Shown: in pieces, positions 24,080-31,817 of the stretch
How the letters are laid out: the number at the start of each line of letters is the position of its first letter
How positions within the stretch are numbered: the first letter of the stretch is position 1
Assembly: GCF_017115165.1 (NCBI RefSeq)
Contig: NZ_JABXKF010000006.1
Span: forward strand, 1-37,518
Length of the DNA: 37,518 nucleotides
Origin: Nostoc sp. LPT
GTDB taxonomy: Bacteria; Cyanobacteriota; Cyanobacteriia; Cyanobacteriales; Nostocaceae
Direction: 5' to 3'
Notes under the pieces: generated by a model
Database searches by the model: none
What the model was told of the DNA's origin: nothing
The model's input: only the letters and a program-made list of their open reading frames with translations
Translations under genes and position numbers: made by a program

Positions 24080-24988
24080 TTACTCCTCTTCACCTCCTAC
24101 TCGATCCCCGCGTTCCAATTCCCAAAGAATTTGATTTCCTTCACGGCGTACCCGTGACACTATCCAGTTTCGCCAGCGCCATTGATCTCCACGACTGGTG
24201 ACAGCGCTGGCGTGGACATCCATCAAGTCTGCTAACTCAGAACTAGTGATTAAGTAGCCTTTTTCAGAAATTTCGTCAGCTATACGCAGAGTTTCGACCA
24301 AGCTGCGGAGTTGCGAAACCCTCATTTCTGGCGGTTTTTCATCGGTCACGGCCGCAGTTGGCCCAATTGATGGTTCCATAACGGTTATTTCTGGTGCAGA
24401 AGTACTGATTTCTTGTGGACTTTGGTTAATTATTCTAGAGTTTTTTTCATAATCAGCTACTTTTGCTACATTTAATTCATTTGTAGAAGGTAAAGATTTA
24501 TCAAAATCTGTGGAAGATAATTGTTGTAGCGAAGGGGTTTTGCCACTAGCATAAGTGCGAGCGATCGCATCACAACGTTCGTTACCTATGTTACCAGAAT
24601 GTCCCCGGACGTGTTGCCATTTTACTTGTTGGGTATTGAGTTCATCTAAGATTTCTAAAAGGTCTTGGTTTTGGACGGGTTTACCATCTGACTTTTTCCA
24701 GCCTTTATTTTTCCAGCCTTTTACCCATTTGGTAACGCAGTTAATCAGGTATTCGCTATCGGTATGAAGGATGATGGGTTGGGCTTGTTGAGATGTTTGC
24801 AGAAATTGAAGGGCGGCGATCGCAGCTTGCATCTCCATTTTATTATTAGTGGTATGAGGGGATGCATCGCCCATTTCGTGGATTGAGCCGTCGCTGAAGT
24901 AGACGACAACACCCCAACCGCCAGGGCCAGGATTACCGGTGCAAGCACCATCGGTATATATGCTTTGAATTATGGGTTGGGTGGACAT
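24080..24988 (-). CDS. rnhA: Ribonuclease HI with C-terminal extension
   Basis: 302 residues, about twice the usual RNase HI length. Residues 6-148 are a complete RNase HI: YTDGACTGNPGPGGWG with D13, KMEMQAAIAAL with E52, HTDSEY with D77, and VRGHSGNIGNERCD with H130 and D140, the full D-E-D-D metal site. It removes RNA from RNA-DNA hybrids in the cytoplasm. Residues 150-222 are a low-complexity linker. Residues 223-297 form a separate domain, MRVSQLRSLVETLRIADEIS and LADLMDVHASAVTSRGDQWR, followed by WRNWIVSRVRREGNQILWEL, which looks like a winged-helix DNA-binding unit. Confidence 0.93.
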   Translation of the reverse strand: MSTQPIIQSIYTDGACTGNPGPGGWGVVVYFSDGSIHEMGDASPHTTNNKMEMQAAIAALQFLQTSQQAQPIILHTDSEYLINCVTKWVKGWKNKGWKKSDGKPVQNQDLLEILDELNTQQVKWQHVRGHSGNIGNERCDAIARTYASGKTPSLQQLSSTDFDKSLPSTNELNVAKVADYEKNSRIINQSPQEISTSAPEITVMEPSIGPTAAVTDEKPPEMRVSQLRSLVETLRIADEISEKGYLITSSELADLMDVHASAVTSRGDQWRWRNWIVSRVRREGNQILWELERGDRVGGEEE

Positions 24989-25112
24989 GCTTAGAGTATC
25001 GAACCGCGAAGGTAAGAGTTATTAGCGGCAAATTTTTTTAACAATATCCAGGCTATTATACTGATAAAAACTCTTAATTCTTACTCCTGAATTCTGACTT
25101 TGGAATTCTTCT

Positions 25113-25367
25113 TTAATCCTCATCATCATGCAAATTTTCTATTTCTTCAGTAATTAGCGTCTGAAAATCTTTGTCACAATGATTGTACAGATGAACCGCA
25201 GCAGCTAGGAGTTCTGTGATAATTTCAGCTTGTTAGTTAACAGTTAAACTAATTAACTGTAACTGGTTAATTAAAGCTTGTACTTTCAGGCATTCTGTAC
25301 CTAATTCAGCAATCAAGGTAGTGAGGGTTGAATTGGTGACTGCAAGAGGGCGATCGCTAATCTGCAT
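25113..25367 (-). pseudogene. Small gene with one internal stop (84 codons)
   Basis: ATG 25367 to TAA 25113, with a single in-frame TAA at 25233-25235 (codon 45). Both sides read as one helical, Leu/Gln-rich protein: MQISDRPLAVTNSTLTTLIA, then NQLQLISLTVN, stop, QAEIITELLAAAVHLYNHCD, ending in acidic NLHDDED. A CAA-to-TAA change would explain it. It begins 13 bases after the previous small gene, which also has one stop. No family is recognised. It could still make two peptides of 44 and 39 residues if reinitiation occurs. Confidence 0.6.
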
Positions 25368-25380
25368 ATTTTAGTTATTG

Positions 25381-25560
25381 TCACAATCTTTTACGTACTT
25401 GTTGAATTGCCTGGTCAAAAGCACAAATCTTTTTTTCCTAATACTCAATTAAACCTTCGTCAGGAAAACTCTTCTCTGATTCCAGTCTAATCTTTTCTTG
25501 ATGTTCGGTAATTCTTTGAGCTAAAGATTCAATCGTCTTTTGATGGTGCTTCTTACTCAT
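25381..25560 (-). pseudogene. Small coiled-coil gene with one internal stop (59 codons)
   Basis: ATG 25560 (MSKKHHQKTIESLAQRITEH) lies two bases after the stop of the M50 gene. TAG at 25438-25440 interrupts the frame, but the next codons, EKKICAFDQAIQQVRKRL to TGA 25381, continue the same charged helical pattern. TGG-to-TAG would explain it, giving ...GLIEYWEKK. The first 40 residues may still be made. Tight spacing shows that it belonged to an operon with the M50 gene. Function unknown. Confidence 0.6.
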
Positions 25561-25562
25561 TA

Positions 25563-26303
25563 CTAAGAACGATAAGCAACACGGAGACTTTGGATTAAAA
25601 TTACCAGAGATGCGATCGCCATTAACCCGCCCCAAAACCAGTAAGGTAAAAGCAAATATCGCTGCATTTGCGCTGTATCAGAAATTCCAAGGGGGCCAGC
25701 AGAACTACTAAATAGATAATCAAGTTGATGGTACGTACTTACACAAGCTTGTACACCCAAAAATTGAATCACAAACCCTTGTGTCCAGCGAGGTGCTCTT
25801 AAGGCAATACCTAAGATTATTAAACTTAGTAAGGGAATTGCCACCAATCCAAACCAGGAACGCACCCAAATTAATGTGGACAACAGCAAAAAACTTCCTA
25901 AAATTTTCAAACAGAGGGTTGCTGCTCTAAAACTGCGGGAAGCCAGAATCAAAGCTGCACCGGCAAGAGGCGGCCCCATTGGCCCGGCTGCGGCAATTAT
26001 TGCCGGGACAATTGGCCCCAACGACGACTGGATGCCATAAGTTGCAACACCAGAACCATTGCTAAAAATCTGCAACTTCTGAAACTGTCCCCCTAATAGC
26101 AGTGCCATTAAACCGTGACCCATTTCATGAAACCAAGTTGCCAGAATTGTAAATGGGTATAAGATATAATTCCCTCCTGGTACTTGCCACAATAAAGCAG
26201 TTGCGATCGCTGCTGCAACTAGCCAGGTTAACCCCATACGTTCAACAACTGGCGGGGCTTCTTTAGTGAGCAAGGGTTTAAAATTTTTACTTGGTTCCCT
26301 CAT
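25563..26303 (-). CDS. M50-type membrane metalloprotease
   Basis: 246 residues from ATG 26303 (MREPSKNF); an upstream ATG at 26384 would add 27 residues that look non-coding. About six helices. The zinc motif HEMGH at 59-63 lies in a membrane segment, as in site-2-protease (M50/M50B-like) enzymes, and a Gly-rich stretch GLMALLLGGQF follows. It should cut a substrate inside or near the membrane; the second metal-site aspartate is not obvious. Two small broken genes follow, the first after only two bases, so these form one transcription unit. Confidence 0.8.
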   Translation of the reverse strand: MREPSKNFKPLLTKEAPPVVERMGLTWLVAAAIATALLWQVPGGNYILYPFTILATWFHEMGHGLMALLLGGQFQKLQIFSNGSGVATYGIQSSLGPIVPAIIAAAGPMGPPLAGAALILASRSFRAATLCLKILGSFLLLSTLIWVRSWFGLVAIPLLSLIILGIALRAPRWTQGFVIQFLGVQACVSTYHQLDYLFSSSAGPLGISDTAQMQRYLLLPYWFWGGLMAIASLVILIQSLRVAYRS

Positions 26304-26388
26304 AGGTGACTCATTGGCAGTGTATTTCCATCCTAGTGTAATTATTAAAGTAATGGAGTTGCTGGGCAATACAACAATTCGCACCTTG

Positions 26389-26443
26389 AAGCGACGGCTG
26401 TCAACTATGGCGCTAAAGTGAACAACATAGTTATCCGTCGCTT
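26389..26443. other. Nested inverted repeat between FHA and M50 genes
   Basis: AAGCGACGG (26389-26397) pairs with CCGTCGCTT (26435-26443), and ACTATG/CATAGT pair inside it, giving a two-step hairpin. It lies downstream of the FHA gene and upstream of the M50 start on the minus strand. It could act as an mRNA-processing or attenuation structure. Confidence 0.35.
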
Positions 26444-26536
26444 ATCTGATGCAGTTCATTTGTTTCTCCTCCAAAATGGATGCCGGAGGATGGGCAGAAA
26501 ATACTTAGATTGATGTCACAATCGATCGAGAATCAG

Positions 26537-27415
26537 TTAAGCAAGTTGAAAAAGGAATGTCATTAAGTCTCCTTTACCCAAGCTGATCCGATCGCCTGGT
26601 CGCAAGCGATGACGGTTCCCTGGTAAAAGTGGCAAATTATTGATGTAAGTGCCATTAGAACTTCCCACATCCTCTACATAATGAGCATCTCCCTCGACGC
26701 GAATATCTGCATGAATCCGCGAAACAATTTCGGAATTGGGAAATCCTGAAACATCTATATCTGGAGGAATCCGGTCATTGGGCTTGCCGATATGAATCAC
26801 AGAGAAATTTTGCGGCAATTCAATTAAGCGATCGCTTTGAACGTGGATTAACCGTGCTGTAACCTGCTGCAATTGCGTTCTGGCAGCAGTTGCAGTTGGT
26901 GCTGGTGCTGCTGGTTTTGCTTCGGCTTCAGAGGCTGGTGCTGGTTCCACAGGTGGTGGAGTTGGAATACTACTTTGTCCAGAGACTACAGGTTGAGCTA
27001 CAACAGTTGGCACTGGCTCTGGGGGGGTGCTTACTGTAACAGGTAGCTGTGGCGCTGGTTCTGGGGGAACTGCCACCTCTGTTGGTGGTAAAGATGATTC
27101 GCGAGGACGCGAGTTAGTAGAACCGCTTATTCCCAAGGCATCTGGTTGTAAAAGTTCTAACAGTGGATCTGGTGGAACTAACGCTGGCACTTCCACGGGA
27201 ATATCGGGAGTTACTGTTGCAGCTACTGCGGTATGAACGTGTGGAACACCCGCAGAGTGAAGGTTATAGCCACACTGACCGCAGAATGCAGCATCTGCCT
27301 GCACAGTTGCCCCACAACTGGGACAATTAGTAGTCGCAGGTAACGGTGTATAACAAGCTTCACATTGGACAGCGCCGTCAGGGTTGGGATGATTGCAATT
27401 AGGGCAGACGATCAT
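26537..27415 (-). CDS. Double zinc-ribbon and FHA domain protein
   Basis: 292 residues in three parts. Residues 1-50 hold two treble-clef/zinc-ribbon units with C4, C7, C18, C21 and C31, C34, C45, C48. Residues 55-185 are a Pro/Ala/Val-rich disordered linker. Residues 195-292 form a forkhead-associated domain: IHIGKPNDRIPPDIDVSGFP, SRIHADIRV, EDVGSSNGTYINN and LRPGDRISLGKGD. FHA domains bind phosphothreonine, so it likely works with a Ser/Thr kinase as a signalling adaptor. It is soluble. Neighbours are pgl upstream and the M50 gene downstream, all on the minus strand. No kinase lies in the window. Confidence 0.92.
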   Translation of the reverse strand: MIVCPNCNHPNPDGAVQCEACYTPLPATTNCPSCGATVQADAAFCGQCGYNLHSAGVPHVHTAVAATVTPDIPVEVPALVPPDPLLELLQPDALGISGSTNSRPRESSLPPTEVAVPPEPAPQLPVTVSTPPEPVPTVVAQPVVSGQSSIPTPPPVEPAPASEAEAKPAAPAPTATAARTQLQQVTARLIHVQSDRLIELPQNFSVIHIGKPNDRIPPDIDVSGFPNSEIVSRIHADIRVEGDAHYVEDVGSSNGTYINNLPLLPGNRHRLRPGDRISLGKGDLMTFLFQLA

Positions 27416-27622
27416 CGATATTTAGCCTTTGTTCAAGATCATCATAAATATAGTTAGGACTGGCAAGCAGAAGGCGGCCGTAGATTTAGATTCTAGCAAT
27501 TACTGCTAATGGAACGATGAATTGGATACTCTTACACAGGAGGCAGGGGGCAGGGAGAGATGAGGGAGATGAGGGACAAGAATTAATAACCATTCCCCAT
27601 TCCCCATGCCCAATTCCCAAGT

Positions 27623-28345
27623 TTAATGTTGAAGTTCCAAACCTGCTGCCGCATCCAGCAGCCACCAAAGTTCTCCTTGAGGTTGAATTAAGCGGGATGG
27701 GTAAGTAAAGTCATCAGCTACAGGTGCAAAGACTTGCGCTAAAGCTGGTCGTTTATTAGCACCAGCAACCAGAAAAATCACGCTACGAGCAGAGTTGATG
27801 AAGGGATATGTGAAACTTATCCTGGGGTTTCCGTCTTTGTTACCTACAGTCACGAGGCGATCGCGTACTTTAAGAGCCTCTGTGTGGGGAAACAAAGATG
27901 CGGTATGTGCATCATCACCCATTCCTAGTAATACTACATCCAAGGGGGGAAACTCGACACCAGAAGAATTGAAAAATTCTTTAAGATGTTGTTCGTACTT
28001 GGCAGCAGCCAGTTCTGGATTGGCTTCTAAAGTTAGTACGGGGTGAATGTTAGCCGCTGGGATATCAACACGATCTAGCCACGCACGACGTGTCATCAGT
28101 TCATTGCTATCGGGGTGATCTGGTGGTACGTAACGCTCATCCCCCCAGAATATATGAATTTTATCCCAAGGCAGTTTTTGAGTAGCAATCGCTTCGTATA
28201 ACGGTTTAGGTGTACTGCCGCCAGATAAGGCGATGGTAAACCGCCCCCGCTGCTCAATGGCAGTTTCTAACTTAGACAGGATTAATTCTAGCGCTCGTGC
28301 AACCAGCGCTGGCTGATCCGGTAGAACTTCAACAGTTTTGTTCAT
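27623..28345 (-). CDS. pgl: 6-phosphogluconolactonase
   Basis: 240 residues, normal for the family. FTIALSGGSTPKPLYEAI (37-54) is the phosphate-binding loop of the glucosamine-6-phosphate isomerase/6PGL superfamily. WGDERYVPPDHPDSNELMTR follows, and LLGMGDDAHTASLFPHT carries the catalytic G-x-D-x-H-T motif. It hydrolyses 6-phosphogluconolactone to 6-phosphogluconate in the oxidative pentose phosphate pathway, the main NADPH source in the dark and in heterocysts. Cytoplasmic. The gene is separate from the other pathway genes, which are not in this window. Confidence 0.95.
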   Translation of the reverse strand: MNKTVEVLPDQPALVARALELILSKLETAIEQRGRFTIALSGGSTPKPLYEAIATQKLPWDKIHIFWGDERYVPPDHPDSNELMTRRAWLDRVDIPAANIHPVLTLEANPELAAAKYEQHLKEFFNSSGVEFPPLDVVLLGMGDDAHTASLFPHTEALKVRDRLVTVGNKDGNPRISFTYPFINSARSVIFLVAGANKRPALAQVFAPVADDFTYPSRLIQPQGELWWLLDAAAGLELQH

Positions 28346-28611
28346 GGCTTCATCATCATATTGCTGGCTTCTGGCAATACAATACCGAACTTATTACAAT
28401 CTCCCTTTTTAACTTTTGAAACATTTAACATCGTGGATTAGGTAAGCTGGAAAAATGTAGATGCTCATTATCACCTTCAACCCTAAGTTGTCAGTAGTCA
28501 GTCGTACTAACTACTTTCATGATTATTTTTATTTACATCCAGTTACTTGATACTTTGTTGATTAACGCCACAAAGGATACATTTATTAATTCTTATTAAA
28601 AATTAATAAAA

Positions 28612-29355
28612 CTAATTAATTACAAACAATGCTTCCCAGTCAGCGATCGCTTCACGTTGGGCAATTAACAATTCTTGAATTCCTTTTTGGGCGACATCTA
28701 GCAGTTGATCTAACTGGGTGCGGCTAAAGCTGCCTTCTTCGGCTGTTCCTTGGACTTCAATGATTCCCAGGTGTTGATTCATCACCACATTAAAATCTAC
28801 TGTTGCAGCCACGTCTTCGATATAATTTAAATCCAAAAAAGGCTCTCCCTCCAGTAATCCTACGGAAACTGCTGCTACCTGTCCACACAAAGGCGATCGC
28901 TCCAATACGCCCTCTTGCAACAATTTAGAAATTGCATGAGCCAACGCTACAAGCGAGCCTGTAATTGCTGTTGTCCGAGTTCCGGCATCTGCTTGCAACA
29001 CATCAGCATCCACAGTCAGCGTGCGTTCTCCCAGTACCTCAAAATCTATTGCTGCGCGTAAGCTGCGTCCAATTAAACGTTGAATTTCTTGCGTCCGTCC
29101 AGATAATTTCAATAATTCCCTTTCTTGGCGTTTTTGAGTAGCAGATGGTAGCATACGGTACTCAGCAGTTAGCCAGCCTTTACCAGTTCCTTCGAGAAAC
29201 TTCGGAACTCCCTTATTAACGCTAACAGTACAAAGTACCTGAGTATCACCGCATCTTGCGAGAACAGAACCGGGGGCAAAGCGGGTGAAACTGGGGTGAA
29301 AGCTGATCGGACGTAGTTCGTAGGGAATCCGACCGTCAGGACGCTGCCAAGCCAT
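28612..29355 (-). CDS. rph: Ribonuclease PH
   Basis: 247 residues, as usual for this phosphorolytic 3'-5' exoribonuclease. The start [20 protein letters not shown] is diagnostic, followed by [56 protein letters not shown] and [19 protein letters not shown]. It trims tRNA 3' ends with phosphate as co-substrate and forms a hexamer. Cytoplasmic. It lies upstream of pgl on the same strand, separated by about 270 bases. Confidence 0.96.
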   Translation of the reverse strand: MAWQRPDGRIPYELRPISFHPSFTRFAPGSVLARCGDTQVLCTVSVNKGVPKFLEGTGKGWLTAEYRMLPSATQKRQERELLKLSGRTQEIQRLIGRSLRAAIDFEVLGERTLTVDADVLQADAGTRTTAITGSLVALAHAISKLLQEGVLERSPLCGQVAAVSVGLLEGEPFLDLNYIEDVAATVDFNVVMNQHLGIIEVQGTAEEGSFSRTQLDQLLDVAQKGIQELLIAQREAIADWEALFVIN

Positions 29356-29404
29356 TGGAGTTGCCTCAAGTTTTACAATACTGCCTTAAGATTACCTTAG
29401 TGTT

Positions 29405-29460
29405 ATTGGGCATTGGGCATTGGGCATTGGGCATTGGGCATTGGGCATTGGGCATTGGGA
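29405..29460. repeat. ATTGGGC heptad array
   Basis: Seven perfect ATTGGGC units and an eighth ATTGGGA, in the spacer between rph and the adenylate kinase gene. A short tandem repeated repetitive sequence of the kind common in heterocystous cyanobacteria; copy number is likely variable. Confidence 0.9.
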
Positions 29461-29489
29461 AGAATTCTTCCTAACTCCTAACTTTCCCA

Positions 29490-29520
29490 CTCAGCACTCA
29501 GCACTCAGCACTCAGCACTC
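29490..29520. repeat. CTCAGCA heptad array
   Basis: Four perfect CTCAGCA units plus CTC, ending one base before the stop codon of the adenylate kinase gene (29522). The same unit stands next to the rnhA stop codon at 24041-24078. Confidence 0.9.
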
Positions 29521-29521
29521 T

Positions 29522-30145
29522 TCAAGGAACTGAAAGCAGAGTCAAAATATTTTGCTGTACCATCTCTGGTGACTGGTCGCCGTTGATGGTCAACAAGCAG
29601 CGACGACGGTCGTAATATTCTAGGATGGGAATGGTGCGATCATAAAATAATTCTACACGGCGCTGCACGATTTCTGGTTGGTCATCTGGTAGCGATCGCC
29701 CCAAGGATCGACTAACCATCACTGCTTCCGGGACTTGGAGATAAATTGCCCAATCTAGCTTTTGCCCTAAATCATCCAATAAAAAATCTAATTCTTCAGC
29801 TTGGAACGCAGTACGGGGATAGCCTTCTAACACCCAATCGCAGTTAATGTCTGGTTGTCTGAGGCGTATTCGGATCAATTCAATAATCATTTCGTCTGGA
29901 ACTAACTCCCCTTTTTGCATGTAGAGCTGTGCGTGGTAGCCTAGTTCACTTAAGCTAGCGTAAACCGAAAGAGAAGTCCGGGGATCGGCTTCCAACCATC
30001 GAAATTCCGGCAGGGGCTGATTGCCAGATATTGCTGACCGTAAAATCTCACCTGTAGAAATCAGAGGAATATCAAAGTATCTGCAAAGCCTTTGTGCTTG
30101 AGTGCTTTTCCCCGATCCTGAACCTCCCAGAATCACCAATCTCAC
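29522..30145 (-). CDS. Adenylate kinase family protein
   Basis: 207 residues from GTG 30145, with GAGGAG upstream. Walker A GGSGSGKST is at 8-16; LISTGEILR (29-37) is the AMP-binding segment; VLEGYPRTAFQAEEL (125-139) matches the G-[FY]-P-R-[NST] signature of adenylate kinases; RSLPDDQPEIVQRRVELF carries the lid arginines. The spacing differs from a housekeeping Adk: an insert with EADPRTSLSVYASLSELGY lies after the AMP site. It probably interconverts nucleotides (AMP+ATP to 2 ADP), perhaps as a second, specialised enzyme. Confidence 0.85.
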   Translation of the reverse strand: MRLVILGGSGSGKSTQAQRLCRYFDIPLISTGEILRSAISGNQPLPEFRWLEADPRTSLSVYASLSELGYHAQLYMQKGELVPDEMIIELIRIRLRQPDINCDWVLEGYPRTAFQAEELDFLLDDLGQKLDWAIYLQVPEAVMVSRSLGRSLPDDQPEIVQRRVELFYDRTIPILEYYDRRRCLLTINGDQSPEMVQQNILTLLSVP

Positions 30146-30594
30146 AACAATTTACTCCTCATCCTGTCAAATTCCCTACTTGCTAAGTCTGTTTTGCCCA
30201 AACAACCGATAAATTTAACATTTAGCGATTTTCAGGCGTTCTGCCTAGCTTTTTTAAATAATTGGAACTGTAACTCTGATGTTTTCATTTTTACAACTCA
30301 TTTCAGAGAAAACACGAAAACTTACAGCGGTTAGCGGTTTTATAAAATACATCTAGAGACGTTGTATGCAACGTTTCTACAAGCTTTCGGGTTTTGTCTA
30401 TGTACTTCATTTACCTGAAATATGCCGTAAATCAAACAGGACTCTTGACTTCAATACAAACCTAGTGTTTGACTAAGAATGCAATTTGCCAAATCCACCA
30501 CACCTGTGAAAAACAGATTAATTATACAGGCAAATTTATCAAAATTAACGCCAGCAATAACCCTTAATTTGTTGTATTTTTTGAACTTAACCTT
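30146..30594. other. 449-bp intergenic region between divergent genes
   Basis: Contains the dispersed palindrome TAGAGACGTTG-TATG-CAACGTTTCTA (30354-30379), of a type common in Nostoc, and AGGC-GTTCT-GCCT followed by a T-run (about 30234-30257), a weak terminator. The rest is AT-rich promoter sequence. No gene is seen. Confidence 0.6.
30354..30379. repeat. AGAGACGTTG dispersed palindrome
   Basis: An 11-bp stem with one G-T pair around TATG. It is a known style of Nostocales interspersed palindrome. Confidence 0.6.
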
Positions 30595-31131
30595 ATGATT
30601 GCCCAGCTAGAAACTCAAAGTATCAATTCAACCCTAACCCTACCATATCCAGTTGAAGGACTAGTGCAAGTTTTCACTAGTTCCCATCGCAACTTTTTTA
30701 CGAGCGTGATGGCTCAATCACTGAGAATAGCTGGACAAGGAACGCCAGTATTAATAGTGCAGTTTCTCAAAGGAGGTATTCGCCAAGGACAAGATCGACC
30801 TATACAATTAGGACAAAATTTAGATTGGATTCGCTGTGATTTGCCTCGTTGTATCGATACACCACATTTAGACGATACAGAAAATCAAGCCTTACAAAAG
30901 TTGTGGCAATATACACAACTTGTTGTGTGTGCGAGCAAGTATTCTCTCGTGGTGTTAGATGAGTTAAGTTTAGCGATTAACTTTGGTTTAATTCCTGAAA
31001 CGGAAGTTTTAGCTTTTTTGGCAAAACGCCCTCCCCACATCGATATCATTCTCACAGGACCAGAGATGCCAAAATCCCTTCTCGATGTAGCAGATCAAAT
31101 TACAGAAATCCGTCGGAGTTATCGACCTTAA
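30595..31131 (+). CDS. CobA/CobO-like P-loop protein without canonical Walker A
   Basis: 178 residues with the fold order of ATP:cob(I)alamin adenosyltransferases of the CobA/CobO type: VLIVQFLKGG (52-61), the Walker B-like strand YSLVVLDELSLAINFGLI (116-133), KRPPHIDIILTGPEMPKSLL (144-163) and VADQITEIRR. In place of the usual G-D-G-K-G-K-T phosphate loop it has FTSSHRNFF (27-35), so ATP binding in the normal way is doubtful. It may be a paralogue with a structural or regulatory role. It lies 56 bases before dcd on the same strand. Confidence 0.8.
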   Translation: MIAQLETQSINSTLTLPYPVEGLVQVFTSSHRNFFTSVMAQSLRIAGQGTPVLIVQFLKGGIRQGQDRPIQLGQNLDWIRCDLPRCIDTPHLDDTENQALQKLWQYTQLVVCASKYSLVVLDELSLAINFGLIPETEVLAFLAKRPPHIDIILTGPEMPKSLLDVADQITEIRRSYRP

Positions 31132-31187
31132 ACAAAATACTCAATTCAGGATATCCTAGTAATTCCGTTTGAATTAGCTGTGAAGTT

Positions 31188-31787
31188 GTGATTAAAAACG
31201 ATATCTGGATTACTGAAATGGCTCAACAGGGTCTAATTTCCCCCTTTGAGCCAAGTTTAATCCGAAAAGTGCAAAAAGATGAATCAGTGGCAGTTAAACA
31301 TGTAATCAGCTACGGTTTATCTTCTTATGGCTACGATATACGCCTTTCTTCGGCCGAGTTCCGCATTTTTCGTCACATTCCCGCAACTGTAGTTGATCCC
31401 AAAAACTTTAATCCTCAGAATCTGGAGCCAACAGCACTGCATACAGATGCCAATGGTAGTTACTTTATTTTACCTGCTCATTCCTATGGACTTGGGGTTG
31501 CTCTAGAAAAACTGGAGGTTCCTGAGAATATTACTGTAATTTGTATTGGAAAATCTACGTATGCGCGTTGTGGCATCATAGCAAACCTAACACCTGCTGA
31601 GGCTGCATGGCGGGGTCATCTAACTTTAGAATTTTCCAATTCTTCCAGCGCAGACTGTCGCATCTACGCTAATGAAGGCGTGGTGCAATTGCTATTTTTA
31701 GAAGGTGAACCTTGTGCTATCAGTTACGAAGCTCGTCAAGGTAAATATCAGGATCAGCTAGAAATAGTTACACTGCCTCGCATTTAG
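31188..31787 (+). CDS. dcd: dCTP deaminase
   Basis: 199 residues, starting at GTG 31188. It has the dUTPase-like trimeric fold: SYGLSSYGYDIRLSS (41-55), GKSTYARCGI (121-130) with the conserved Ser/Arg, NLTPAEAAWRGHLTLEFSNS (133-152) with catalytic E148. It deaminates dCTP to dUTP, the main route to dUMP for dTMP synthesis in bacteria with this enzyme. Whether it is mono- or bifunctional (with dUTPase activity) cannot be told by eye. It is convergent with the thymidylate synthase-like gene; only 30 bases separate the stops, which places two steps of the same pathway side by side. Confidence 0.93.
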   Translation: MIKNDIWITEMAQQGLISPFEPSLIRKVQKDESVAVKHVISYGLSSYGYDIRLSSAEFRIFRHIPATVVDPKNFNPQNLEPTALHTDANGSYFILPAHSYGLGVALEKLEVPENITVICIGKSTYARCGIIANLTPAEAAWRGHLTLEFSNSSSADCRIYANEGVVQLLFLEGEPCAISYEARQGKYQDQLEIVTLPRI

Positions 31788-31817
31788 TGTAATATTATAC
31801 AAAACTATCAATTGAAT

